DNA of 64,000 nucleotides from an uncultured Vicinamibacterales bacterium (lineage in GTDB: Bacteria > Acidobacteriota > Vicinamibacteria > Vicinamibacterales > UBA8438), in contig OY282382.1 of the NCBI GenBank assembly GCA_958295905.1, positions 3,620,001 to 3,684,000 on the forward strand. The letters run 5' to 3'. Position 1 is the stretch's first letter; each line of letters begins with the position of its first letter. Of the stretch, positions 16,260 through 24,795 are shown piece after piece. A program made the translations under genes and the position numbers. The notes beneath the pieces are model-generated. The model was not told where the DNA came from, ran no database searches, and saw nothing but the letters and a program-made list of their open reading frames with translations.

Positions 16260-17981
16260 CTACCGCTTCGGCAGGGCGAAGCTGAGAATGAGGTCGCCGC
16301 CGCGGCGGCCGCGCGAGCCGCCCCCCGACGCGACGGTGACGAACTCCTCGCCGTCGACCATGTACACGGCGGGGGAGGCGAAGATGCCGGCGCCGGTGTT
16401 GTAGCGCCAGAGCTCGTCGCCGGTGCGGGCGTCGAACGCGAAGAAGTAGCCGGCGATGTTGCTGCCGGTCCCCACGAACACCACGCCCCCCTTGGTCACC
16501 ACCGCGCCGGCCTGACCGTAGCCTTCGAAGATCTGCCGCCACACCAGCTCGCCGGTCGTCGGGTCGTAGGCCGAGAAGTAGCCCTTGGGACCCCGTCCGG
16601 AGTTGAACGGCTGGTCGATGGCGTTGACGTAGAGCAGGCCGGTGTCGGGGCTGAAGGCGATGGGCCCGTAGCTCGCCCCGCCCCCCATGCCGGGGGCGAA
16701 GATGACGTCGCGGGTCACCCGGGGCAGCGGGGTGTACTGCTCGACGAAGCGCTTGCCCTCCGCGTGCTCGGGGGGGATGTCGGTCGGGAACACCGGCGAG
16801 ACCGGCTCCATCCGCTCGCCGTTCGCCTTGTGGGGAATCGGCTGGGTCGGGTAGGGCGTCTCGCCCTCGCGGTCGGTCTCGGTCGGCACCGGGGTCTCGA
16901 TGATGGGATGAACCGGCTCGCCGGTCTCGCGGTTCAGGATGTAGAGCCAACTGTTCTTGTTGGCCTGCGCGAGCGCCTTGACCGGCTCGCCGTCGACCTC
17001 CATGTCGAAGAGAATCGGCTGCTGGCCGTTGTCGTAGTCCCAGACGTCGTGGTGCACCTGCTGGTAGTACCACGCGAGCTGTCCGGTATCGAGGGACAGC
17101 GCGATGATCGAATCGGTGAACAGGTTCGCGCCCGCCCGCCGGGTGCTGTCGCCGAACGGGTTCCCGACCGCGGCGTAAAGCAGGCCGAGCTCGGGGTCGA
17201 TGGACGGCGTTTCCCAGATGCCGCCGCCGTTGCGCCCGCCGCCGACCCAGGTCGGGCCGGCAATGTCCCAGCCCTGGTCGTTCTCGTCCTGCGGAACGGT
17301 GTTGAAATGCCAGATCACGTCGCCGGTCGCGGCGTCCACCGCGAGCACGTGGCCGCCCGGAATCATGCTCTCGCTGCGGGTCGAGCCGACGTAGAGGACG
17401 CCGTCGTGAATCTGCGGGGCGCTCGTGAACCAGTAGCCCATCGAGATGGCCGTCTCCACATCGGGGTAGCGCAGCCGGAGCACGTCGAGGATGACGCTGG
17501 CCTGCCCGTTCTCGCCGAATCCTTCGAGGGGCTCGCCGGTCTTGGCGTCGAGGGCGAACATGAACGACCCGGCGGCGCTGTAGATGACTCCGTCCGCGTA
17601 GGTAACGCCGCGGTGGCGGAAGATGTACCCCTCGCGCCGGCCCCCGCCGAGCAGCTCGGTCACGTCGTAGAGCCACAGCAGGTGGCCGTTGGCCGCGTCG
17701 ACCGCGTACACGCTGCCGCGCGAGTCGGTGACGTACATGACGCCGTCGACGATGACCGGCGTGGTCTGGTTGCTGACGCCGTCGATGACCCCGTGCTGAA
17801 AGAGCCACCGCGGGGTAAGCAGATGCGCGTTCTCGGGCGTGATCCGGTCGGTCTCGGCGAACCGGCTTCCGGCCAGGTCCAGGTTGTGGAGCGGCCAGTC
17901 GACGTTCTGGGCCGCCGCGGGATCGGCGGCGACGGAGAGGGCGCACAGGCTGACGGCGATGGCGGCGCGGACAGGATGCAT
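16260..17981 (-). CDS. Secreted PQQ-type quinoprotein beta-propeller dehydrogenase
   Basis: 573 aa from ATG 17981, with a CTGGGGG purine run upstream. The signal peptide ends near residue 26 (DPAAAQ). Eight-bladed PQQ-propeller features: SRFAETDRITPENAHLLTPRW, VYAVDAANGHLLWLYD, FALDAKTGEPLEGFG, VLAVDAATGDVIWHFN, HHDVWDYDNGQQP (the quinoprotein active-site region), YILNRETGEPVHP, AYDPTTGELVWRQ and AFDARTGDELWRYNTG. There is no haem c motif, so electrons would pass to a separate cytochrome. It probably oxidises an alcohol or sugar in the periplasm. It lies just upstream (42 bp) of secreted-family copy 4 on the same strand, suggesting one transcript. Confidence 0.9.
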   Translation of the reverse strand: MHPVRAAIAVSLCALSVAADPAAAQNVDWPLHNLDLAGSRFAETDRITPENAHLLTPRWLFQHGVIDGVSNQTTPVIVDGVMYVTDSRGSVYAVDAANGHLLWLYDVTELLGGGRREGYIFRHRGVTYADGVIYSAAGSFMFALDAKTGEPLEGFGENGQASVILDVLRLRYPDVETAISMGYWFTSAPQIHDGVLYVGSTRSESMIPGGHVLAVDAATGDVIWHFNTVPQDENDQGWDIAGPTWVGGGRNGGGIWETPSIDPELGLLYAAVGNPFGDSTRRAGANLFTDSIIALSLDTGQLAWYYQQVHHDVWDYDNGQQPILFDMEVDGEPVKALAQANKNSWLYILNRETGEPVHPIIETPVPTETDREGETPYPTQPIPHKANGERMEPVSPVFPTDIPPEHAEGKRFVEQYTPLPRVTRDVIFAPGMGGGASYGPIAFSPDTGLLYVNAIDQPFNSGRGPKGYFSAYDPTTGELVWRQIFEGYGQAGAVVTKGGVVFVGTGSNIAGYFFAFDARTGDELWRYNTGAGIFASPAVYMVDGEEFVTVASGGGSRGRRGGDLILSFALPKR

Positions 17982-18013
17982 CGGTTTGTTCCCCCAGGAA
18001 TAGCGTGAACCGG

Positions 18014-18416
18014 CTACGACAGCAGGAGATCCATCTCCCTGACGAACGTCTCGGTATCCAGGTAGTAGTTGGGAAATGCGCGCCGCAGGGACTCCAATGA
18101 ATCGGAAGCGGCGAGGGAGCAGGATGCCGGCCGGCCGAAGTTGCGGTGGATCGCGGCGTTCAAGCCGCAGCGCTCGCCGTGGACGCCGGACGCGCGGTAG
18201 TCGACACGGCCTGCGACACCGCCGATCGGCCGGCGCGAGCCGCCGCCGTCCAGCGCTACCCGTCCGTGGCAGAAGTTGTGCTGCATCCGGCCGGGGCCGT
18301 ACTCGGCCCAAGAACGTGTCGTACAGCGGTCGAAATCGCCGAAATCCGACCGATCCGAGCCGTTTCCGCCCCACCGCTGGCCAGTTCCGGCGCGCCGCGG
18401 ACTTTGCCGCGGGCTG
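18014..18416 (-). other. Gene debris and dispersed repeat
   Basis: At the minus-strand end of this gap a frame closes with SLESLRRAFPNYYLDTETFV and stop at 18014, which looks like the C-terminus of a lost protein; I cannot name it with confidence (YPNYF-type tails occur in RelA/SpoT-domain proteins). The rest, 18263-18418, is one copy of a ~156-bp repeat found again at 43888-44047. Confidence 0.45.
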
Positions 18417-18418
18417 CT
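18263..18418 (+). repeat. Dispersed ~156-bp repeat, copy 1
   Basis: The block starting GTCCGTGGCAGA and ending GCGGGCTGCT recurs at 43888-44047 in the same orientation with roughly 90% identity by eye, including the core 'CTGCATCCGGCCGGGGCCGT'. No coding function is seen. Confidence 0.9.
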
Positions 18419-19388
18419 ACGCCGACCAATCCGACAGGCGACCGAACAGATCGGCCGCCGTGCCGCACTCGATGATCCAGTCGCCGACCTGCGCCAAGCG
18501 GTCCGGGTCCGCAACCTTCTCGATCGCGGCGGCCAACCGCTGCGCCGCGGCGGCGTCGAACTTCCGGGCGGCCTGACGGCACAGCAACGCACGCTCCTCG
18601 GCTCGTCCCTGTTCGATTCCCTGCCCCCGGCCTTCTTCGCGACCTTCTTCCCGGCCCTGCTCGACCCACTCGGCCGTCCACTCCTGAACGGTTTCGGCCA
18701 ACATCGTCCCACCTCCTCGAGCCGCCGCAGCGGCCCCGACACCGACCCGCGGAACCGCCGCGGCAGCAGCACCTGCGCCGCCCATTCGGTGAACGCCGCC
18801 GTCAACTCCTCATCATCCTGCTTCCGCAGCAGTTCGATCAACGCCCCCAGCAACGCCGCCGCCCGCACCCGGTCCCGATTCGTCTCCAGCGCGATCAGCG
18901 CCGACACCAGATTGCCCGACGGCAGATCGGCGCCGCCAACGCGGCCCTCGTCCAGCAGAAAGTAACGCTGCGACGGCTGATACCGCGCCAACGCCGCCTC
19001 GCCGACCGAGGCGATCAGCGCCGACACGGCCGCCGACCGTTGTCGATCACGACGGGCGGCACCGGCGGCAGGCCGCCGTGCTCACGCAGCACGCCGTCGG
19101 CGATCAACTTCTGATACAGCAGCCCCGTGTACGTCAGCATGCGGACCGTCATCAAGCGGTCGACCGCCGACTGGAACTCCAGGAGCAGCACGACGAACAG
19201 CCACCGATCATCCTTGAAGCGGACGCGCCACACCAAGTCGCCGTGACGCTGGCGCAGGTCGTGGCTGACGAAGCTGGCCGGCAGCGGCGTCAGCGACGCC
19301 AAGTCCAGCCCCGGGCGGCGAAGCCGCGCAGCAGGTCCCGGACCATCCGGGGCCGCGGGAACAAGCGCTTGTGCGCGGGATCATCCAT
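18417..19388 (-). pseudogene. Rpn/PD-(D/E)XK transposase-like nuclease pseudogene (three frameshifts)
   Basis: Pieces of one protein lie in order on the minus strand in changing frames. MDDPAHKRLFPRPRMVRDLL starts at ATG 19388. Then SFVSHDLRQRHGDLVWRVRF, WLFVVLLLEFQS and YTGLLYQKLI follow; then RYFLLDEG.., SALIALETNRD, LLRKQDDEELTAAF; then ETVQEWTAEWVEQGREEGRE and the C-terminal WIIECGTAADLFGRL. This is the Rpn family (recombination-promoting nuclease, YhgA-like), whose members have the EFQS nuclease motif and an E/R/G-rich tail. Frameshifts fall near 19290, 19030 and 18715, so the gene is dead unless the assembly is wrong. Confidence 0.85.
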
Positions 19389-19449
19389 GAGGCGGGCCGA
19401 TCATACCGCGCCGACGGCCACCGCTTGCGCGTCATGCGCCGGCAGGCCG

Positions 19450-22323
19450 TCAAGGGCCGGCCCACCGGTAGCCGATGCGGACGTAGTAGTACCCGCCGTT
19501 GAACCCGAACGGGGTCGAGGGGGGGTAGAGGTTTCCGCCCCAGAAGCCGAGGGAAGGGTCGGTGGCCTTGGGGTTCTCGTCCGGATAGGTGTTCAGCACG
19601 TTCTGGCTGCCGAGCGTGAACGTGACCGCGTCGCTGACCGGCCACGCGGCCTCGACGTCGACGATCGGCTTGCCGGCGTACACGAACCCGTCGCGGTAGT
19701 CGAACCAGTCGCCGTAGTAGCTCAGGCGGCCGAGCAGACGCCAGCGCCCGACGGCCTGGTCGACGGCGACGTTCCAGCGGGTCTCCGGATGCGCCTCTTC
19801 CAGGTTGCGGACCCGGTCGGTCACCCAGTCGGGGCTCAGCAGTTCGGGGTTGACCTTCGTGACGGCGGTGTCGGTGTGGTTGAAGAGGACGCTGAGCGCG
19901 GTGTCGCCGCCGAGCGCCGCGGGGGTCCACGTGGCGATCAGGTCGAGCCCCTGCGTCCGGGTCGCCAGGTCGTTGGTGAAGAATCGGAAGTCCGACAGAT
20001 CGCGGGCGGTCGTGATGCCGTCCGCGAGCAGCCGGTCCGATTCATGGGGGGTCAGCGTGAAGGTCCGGGTCAGGATCAGGCGGTCGGAGAGGTCGATGCG
20101 GAAGTAATCGGCCGTCAACGTGAATGATCCGCCGCCGACGACGGCGCCGGCGCTGTAGTTGACCGACCGTTCGGGAGCGAGCGCCCGGCCGCCGCGGAGC
20201 GCGGCGATCTCGGAGGTCGAGGGAATCGTGCCGATGTTGAACAGGTCCCCCCGCGTGAAATCGAACACGGTGGAGACGTTGAACGCGTTCTGCTGGCCGG
20301 GCGTCGGCGCGCGGAACCCGGTGCTCAGGCTGCCGCGCAGAGCCACCAGGCCGGAGAGCGGGTAGCGTCCGGACAGCTTGCCGTTCACCGTGCCGCCGAA
20401 ATCTTCGAAGCGCTCGGTGCGGCCGGCGGCGCCGATCGTCCAGTCCTTCCGGGCGCCGTGAACCTCGACGTCGCCGTAGACGGCGTAGTTGCCGCGCCCC
20501 CAGGCGCCGGCGGCGAGCGGACCGAATCCGTTGAGTCCGTTGGAGCCGACGCTGAAGCCCTGGGCGGCATAGGGACCGGCCCGCCAGGAATCGGGGTCGC
20601 CGAGACCGATCTCGAACTGCTCGCGCCGCCACTCGGCGCCGCCGGCGATGTTGACCTGATCGGAGACGGCATGGCTGAGATCGACGTTGACCCCGATCTC
20701 CTGCTGCCGATAGCGGCCGGGATTGTGCGCGTCGGGGGTCTCCGGACCGAGCGAGGCGTTGACCGTGTTGCGGAAGAAGAAGTCGGCGGTGTTCGACCCC
20801 GCGGTGACGCCGGCGTCCCAGCGCGTGCCGCCGGCGAGCTGCCCGCGCACGCCGGCGACCGCGGACGCGTCGCGCACCGCGCCGCCGAACCTGGGCGTGA
20901 ACCCGCCCGGGAAGCGTTCCTGGAAGGAGAAGCAGTCCGGGTCGGCGAAGACCCGATCGAGCGCGGCAGGGTCGGGCACGTGGTTCGTGATGGTCACCGT
21001 GGGACAGTTCGCCGAGCCTTCGCCCCGCGCGGCGCGCACGTCGCCGACGAGCAGGGTCCGGCCGCCGTCGTTGCTGAACACGCCGCCGCGGGTGTTCGGG
21101 TCGCGCCAATAGAAAAAGCTGATCACCTCCTTGCTCGCGTAGTTCGTGTGGCCGTAGAGCTGCGCGCCGTTGCCGAACAGGTGGCCGAGGTTGGCGAAGA
21201 GCTTGAGGTCGTCGTTGATCTCCGGAGAACCCCAGACCTGGGCCGGGTCGCGGACGGCGGCGTTGCCGGCGGCGGCGAGCGCCGCCGCGTCGCGGCGCTG
21301 GGCGCTGCGGCTGGTGGAGTTGGTGTTGCCGTACTCCATGCTGAGGTTGACGAACCCGGTCCGGCCGAGCGGCAGGCCGGCGTTGCCGGCGACCGAGTAC
21401 GCGCCGCCGTCGCCCGCGCCGAACGAGCCGCCGCGCAGCTCGAGGCGGCCGCCGGACCGGTCGTCCTTGAGCAGGACGTTCATCACGCCGGCGATCGCGT
21501 CCGAGCCGTACTGCGCCGCGGCGCCGTCGCGCAGGACCTCGACTTGGCGCAGCGCGATCGCCGGGATGGCCGAGAGGTCCGGCCCCTGGGCCCCCTCCTG
21601 CATGCCGTAGGCGTCGTTCCAGGCGATGACCGCTCCCCGGTGGCGGCGTTTCCCGTTGACCAGCAACAGCGTATGGTGGGGCGCGAGGGCGCGCAGATGC
21701 GCCGGGCGGACGACGGCGGCGGTGTCGCCATCCTCCTGCGGATTCACGTTGAAGGAGGGCAGGATGGCGCGCAGCTGGTTGGCGAGGTTGGCGTCGCCCT
21801 GCCTGACGAAATCGGTGGCGGGGATGGCGTCGACCGGCGCCGTCGAATCGGTGACCGACCGCGGCCGCGCCCGGGTGCCGACGACCACCACCTCTTCGAC
21901 GAACGGCGGCGGCTCGGCCGCGTCCGCCGGTTCGGCCGGCGGCTGCGGCCTGTCCGGCGGGGTCCGTTGGGCTGCCCGGACGGCCGAGGCGGCTGCCGCC
22001 GCCAAGCGAGGCGGCTGCGGCCTGTCCGGCGGGGTCCGTTGGGTCTGTTCCCGCATCGGCCGGGTCCCGCCGCGGTCCCGGCAGCCCGCGGTGGAACCCC
22101 GCGTCGCGCCGAGAGCGGCGGGGCGCCCGCCTGACAAGACATGAGGAGGGCGCCTGTCGGGCGTCGGCAACCGGCGAACAGCGCAGTCCGGCGCGATGCG
22201 TCGCGGTTCGAATGCAGCGGGGACTGTCGTCACGGGCGGCTGAGCCGCCGCCGGCAGCAGGTACGGCGGGCCGCACAGCACCGTGAGGAGACACGCCAGC
22301 GGCCGTCCCACCTTTCTGATCAT
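19450..22323 (-). CDS. TonB-dependent outer-membrane receptor
   Basis: 957 aa from ATG 22323. Signal peptide to about residue 27 (LLPAAAQ). A long Pro/Arg-rich linker contains QRTPPDRPQPP twice (95-105 and 119-129), a 24-residue in-frame duplication. The TonB box/plug entry EEVVVVGTR lies at 143-151, with plug motifs ANQLRAILPSFNVNPQEDGD, VEVLRDGAAAQYGSDAIAGV and a barrel ending in the C-terminal aromatic YYVRIGYRW. The length and plug match siderophore/vitamin or oligosaccharide receptors of the 'TonB-dependent receptor plug' type; the ligand is not predictable. It is a stand-alone gene on the minus strand beside the Rpn pseudogene. Confidence 0.92.
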   Translation of the reverse strand: MIRKVGRPLACLLTVLCGPPYLLPAAAQPPVTTVPAAFEPRRIAPDCAVRRLPTPDRRPPHVLSGGRPAALGATRGSTAGCRDRGGTRPMREQTQRTPPDRPQPPRLAAAAASAVRAAQRTPPDRPQPPAEPADAAEPPPFVEEVVVVGTRARPRSVTDSTAPVDAIPATDFVRQGDANLANQLRAILPSFNVNPQEDGDTAAVVRPAHLRALAPHHTLLLVNGKRRHRGAVIAWNDAYGMQEGAQGPDLSAIPAIALRQVEVLRDGAAAQYGSDAIAGVMNVLLKDDRSGGRLELRGGSFGAGDGGAYSVAGNAGLPLGRTGFVNLSMEYGNTNSTSRSAQRRDAAALAAAGNAAVRDPAQVWGSPEINDDLKLFANLGHLFGNGAQLYGHTNYASKEVISFFYWRDPNTRGGVFSNDGGRTLLVGDVRAARGEGSANCPTVTITNHVPDPAALDRVFADPDCFSFQERFPGGFTPRFGGAVRDASAVAGVRGQLAGGTRWDAGVTAGSNTADFFFRNTVNASLGPETPDAHNPGRYRQQEIGVNVDLSHAVSDQVNIAGGAEWRREQFEIGLGDPDSWRAGPYAAQGFSVGSNGLNGFGPLAAGAWGRGNYAVYGDVEVHGARKDWTIGAAGRTERFEDFGGTVNGKLSGRYPLSGLVALRGSLSTGFRAPTPGQQNAFNVSTVFDFTRGDLFNIGTIPSTSEIAALRGGRALAPERSVNYSAGAVVGGGSFTLTADYFRIDLSDRLILTRTFTLTPHESDRLLADGITTARDLSDFRFFTNDLATRTQGLDLIATWTPAALGGDTALSVLFNHTDTAVTKVNPELLSPDWVTDRVRNLEEAHPETRWNVAVDQAVGRWRLLGRLSYYGDWFDYRDGFVYAGKPIVDVEAAWPVSDAVTFTLGSQNVLNTYPDENPKATDPSLGFWGGNLYPPSTPFGFNGGYYYVRIGYRWAGP
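21938..22043 (-). repeat. In-frame 72-bp-offset duplication inside the TonB receptor linker
   Basis: The 34-base block at 21938-21971 recurs at 22010-22043. It lengthens the Pro-rich linker by 24 residues without breaking the frame. The 72-bp offset equals that of two intergenic duplications (29607, 34498). Confidence 0.85.
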
Positions 22324-22366
22324 AGCCCTCCAGCGTACACCACGTCGCCATCCGGACTGGGAAGAC

Positions 22367-22480
22367 CTGAGACGACTGCGCGGTCCCCTGGGCGTATCCC
22401 GCCTTTGCGAACCGGCACGTCGTCGCCCGCAACGGCGTCGAGGTGGTGCGGCTGCCGCTCGCCGCGCCGACTACGAGTAG
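22367..22480 (+). repeat. Detached copy of the 3' end of the downstream PQQ-like gene
   Basis: 22389-22480 matches 24036-24128 (about 90% identity, including the final TAG), and weaker similarity begins near 22367. It encodes the tail 'YPAFANRHVVARNGVEVVRL' in the same orientation 1.65 kb upstream of the real gene end, so it is either a duplicated tail or the remnant of a deleted paralogue. Confidence 0.92.
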
Positions 22481-22486
22481 TATGCT
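22481..22486 (+). promoter_or_regulatory. Possible -10 box (TATGCT), leaderless type
   Basis: TATGCT ends five bases before ATG 22492, which lacks an SD. It is the same arrangement as at kdsB, kdsA and both Uma2 genes. Confidence 0.35.
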
Positions 22487-22491
22487 TCCTC

Positions 22492-22761
22492 ATGGAGGAG
22501 CGCGGTATAGACCCGCAGGACTTGGCGAACAGACTCCGGGACATGCGCACCGGCGGGTTGGACTGGGGGAGGGCGGTCACCATGGTCCACCTGTTCGGAA
22601 TCGTGCACGCCCGAGACCTCGAAGCGTGCGGCGCTTCCAACGAAGACATCGTGCGAAGCGCGGGCATGCGGAAGAGTTACGCGACGGAAGTGCGCAAGGG
22701 GCGCCTGCTGGCGGAATACGTGAGCGTGCGGGACGGAGCATTTCGCGGAGGGCGCGCATGA
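22492..22761 (+). CDS. Small hypothetical helical protein
   Basis: 89 aa from ATG 22492 (MEERGIDPQDLANRLRDM...), rich in charged residues with a probable helical domain (GIVHARDLEACGASNEDIVR, SAGMRKSYATEVRKGRLLAE). No family recognised. There is no Shine-Dalgarno, but TATGCT lies five bases before the ATG, fitting a leaderless transcript. Its TGA overlaps the next ATG (ATGA at 22758), so it is probably translated together with the PQQ-like propeller. Confidence 0.65.
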   Translation: MEERGIDPQDLANRLRDMRTGGLDWGRAVTMVHLFGIVHARDLEACGASNEDIVRSAGMRKSYATEVRKGRLLAEYVSVRDGAFRGGRA

Positions 22762-24128
22762 CTGGTTGCCGAGGTACGGCCGCGGTTCTGGCCGCGTCGA
22801 TGGTGGTCCTGGGACTCTCGGCCCCGCGGCTCGAAGCCGAGGACTGGCCGCAGTGGCGGGGCGTCGGCCGGGACGCGGTGTGGCGTGACGCGGGTCTCGT
22901 CGAGCGCTTCGCCGACGGCGGCCTGATCGAGAAGTGGCGGGCGCCGGTGGGCGGCGGCTTCGCGGGGCCGGCGGTGGCCGGCGGGCGCGTCTTCGTGCTC
23001 GACTACGAGGAGACGCCGGGCAGCCGCACGATGGACGGCCACGAGCGGCTGGTGGCCCTCGACGAAGAGACGGGCGAGCGGCTGTGGGCGCAGACGTGGC
23101 CGGCCACCTACCGCAACATCCATTTCAAGTTCGCGACCGGCCCGCGGGCGACGCCCACGGTGGACGGCGACCGCGTCTACGTCCTTGGGGCGGCGGGAAT
23201 GCTGTCGTGCTTCGACACCGCGACCGGCGACCTCGTCTGGCGCATCGACGCGCCGGCCGAATACGGGGTCACGGTGCCCGTCTACGGCGTCTCGCAGTCG
23301 CCGCTCGTCGAGGGCGATCTGTTGATCGTGGTGCTCGGCGGCGAGCCGGACGCGAAGATCGCCGCCTTCGACAAGGCCACGGGACACGAGGTGTGGCGGG
23401 CCCTGGAGAACACCTCGGAGACCGGCTATTCGTCGCCGATCGTCATCGACGCGGGCGGCGCGCGGCAGCTCGTCGTGTGGCACGCGGCCGCGATCACGTC
23501 GCTCGATCCGATGACCGGCGCCGTCTACTGGGAGCAGCCTTTCGCCATCGGCGGCGGGCTGTCGATCACGACGCCGGTGCGCAGCGGGCGCTACCTCGTG
23601 GTCAGCCAGTTCTTCAACGGCGCGATGATGCTGGCTCTGAACCCGGACCGCCCGGCCGCGCGGGTGCTGTGGCGGGGGCGCAACCGCGGCGAGCTGCCGG
23701 ATCAGACCGACACCCTGCACGCGATCATCTCGACCCCGATAGTCGCCGGCGACACCCTCTACGGCGTCGGGAGCTACGGCGAGCTGCGGGGCATCGACGC
23801 CGCCAACGGCAGACGGCTCTGGCAGAGCGACCGCATGAACGCCCAGGACCGCTGGGCGACCGCGTACTTCGTGCGCAACCGCGACCGCTGGTTCGTGACC
23901 AACGACTCGGGCGATCTGATCATCGCGCGCTTCTCGCCCGAGGGGTACGAGGAGATCGACCGGACGCCGCTGCTGGCGCCGACCACCCGCACCCGGGGCG
24001 GGGCCACCGGCCGCTGGGGCGACCGCGCGGTGCTGTGGGCGCATCCCGCCTTCGCGAACCGGCACGTCGTCGCCCGCAACGACGCCGAGGTGGTGCGGCT
24101 GTCGCTCGCCGCCGCCGACTACGAGTAG
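22758..24128 (+). CDS. Secreted PQQ-like beta-propeller protein
   Basis: 456 aa from ATG 22758. Signal peptide to about residue 27. The mature part opens DWPQWRGVGRDAVW, the usual start of 'outer membrane assembly/PQQ-binding-like propeller' proteins. Blades follow: FAGPAVAGGRVFVLDYEE, ERLVALDEETGERLWAQTW, SCFDTATGDLVWRID, IAAFDKATGHEVWRAL, ITSLDPMTGAVYWEQ and LRGIDAANGRRLWQS. It lacks the WDYD quinoprotein active-site block of the two larger PQQ genes here, so it may bind rather than oxidise. It is coupled to the small upstream ORF by ATGA. Its 3' end exists in a second copy at 22389-22480. Confidence 0.88.
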   Translation: MTGCRGTAAVLAASMVVLGLSAPRLEAEDWPQWRGVGRDAVWRDAGLVERFADGGLIEKWRAPVGGGFAGPAVAGGRVFVLDYEETPGSRTMDGHERLVALDEETGERLWAQTWPATYRNIHFKFATGPRATPTVDGDRVYVLGAAGMLSCFDTATGDLVWRIDAPAEYGVTVPVYGVSQSPLVEGDLLIVVLGGEPDAKIAAFDKATGHEVWRALENTSETGYSSPIVIDAGGARQLVVWHAAAITSLDPMTGAVYWEQPFAIGGGLSITTPVRSGRYLVVSQFFNGAMMLALNPDRPAARVLWRGRNRGELPDQTDTLHAIISTPIVAGDTLYGVGSYGELRGIDAANGRRLWQSDRMNAQDRWATAYFVRNRDRWFVTNDSGDLIIARFSPEGYEEIDRTPLLAPTTRTRGGATGRWGDRAVLWAHPAFANRHVVARNDAEVVRLSLAAADYE

Positions 24129-24552
24129 GACCCCGGTGACGCGCGCCGAATCCATGCGCGGCCCGGGCGGCACGGCTCGCGGCGATCTGCGGTCCAGCCG
24201 GGATCCCGCGTCCGGGACCGTCCGGGACGGTGCCCATCGCCGCTTGGGGTCGGTCCGTGTTCGGCCGGCGGCGGCCAGGACCGAGCCCGCCCCGGACCTC
24301 GGGTTCCGGCATGCCTCGTGCATCACACCACTTGCGGAGACTCGCCGGGCAGAGGTCACATCGAGGTTCTACCGCACACGACCCGAGGGATCCAAGTCGG
24401 CGGTTGGGCTGGTGGCGTTGCTTCTGGCGGGTGGAGATCATCTCGATGCTGTTCTTGTGCCGCGGAGGCATCGACTGGCGCCGCCCCTGCCCGCATGCAT
24501 TTGAGGAGACTCCAAACTCTCTACTGAAGAGGCGGTCGACCAGCTCTACGCG
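24129..24552. other. Boundary region before the low-GC island
   Basis: No convincing gene. Composition drops towards its right end. From 24505 the frame of the next ORF is already open (EEAVDQLYALNAM), after GAGGAG at 24504-24509, so the next gene could begin slightly earlier with a non-standard start. It could hold an insertion boundary, but no attachment site or inverted repeat was found. Confidence 0.3.
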
Positions 24553-24795
24553 TTGAACGCGATGCGGGCCGGGTTCTTCGAAGAATCGTTCCAGCTCGCG
24601 ACGGGGCGGGCGCCGACAACCGAGGAAACGATCGAGCTGCTGAACATCGAGGCGAGGGTCGAAGGATCGGATCTATCGACATCGAGGGACTCGAACACGC
24701 CGGAGCACGACGACGGCGAGACCGATCCGACGCCCGCGATGCTGACGTATTACCGGGACGAAATCCTGGAGCGGCTGAGAGAGGTCGGGATGTGA
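24553..24795 (+). CDS. Hypothetical small acidic protein of the island
   Basis: 80 aa from TTG 24553 (or ATG 24562). Sequence: AMRAGFFEESFQLATGRAPT then TEETIELLNIEARVEG, a Ser/Thr/Asp-rich linker, and a helical end YYRDEILERLREVGM. No family recognised; phage-type small proteins look like this. Its TGA overlaps the GTG start of the methyltransferase (GTGA at 24792), indicating a shared transcript. Confidence 0.5.
   Translation: MNAMRAGFFEESFQLATGRAPTTEETIELLNIEARVEGSDLSTSRDSNTPEHDDGETDPTPAMLTYYRDEILERLREVGM

Noticed and set aside
21700-22323. Diversity-generating retroelement-like variable/template repeat in the TonB receptor
   Set aside because: The repeated blocks differ by few, non-adenine-specific changes and no reverse transcriptase gene is present.
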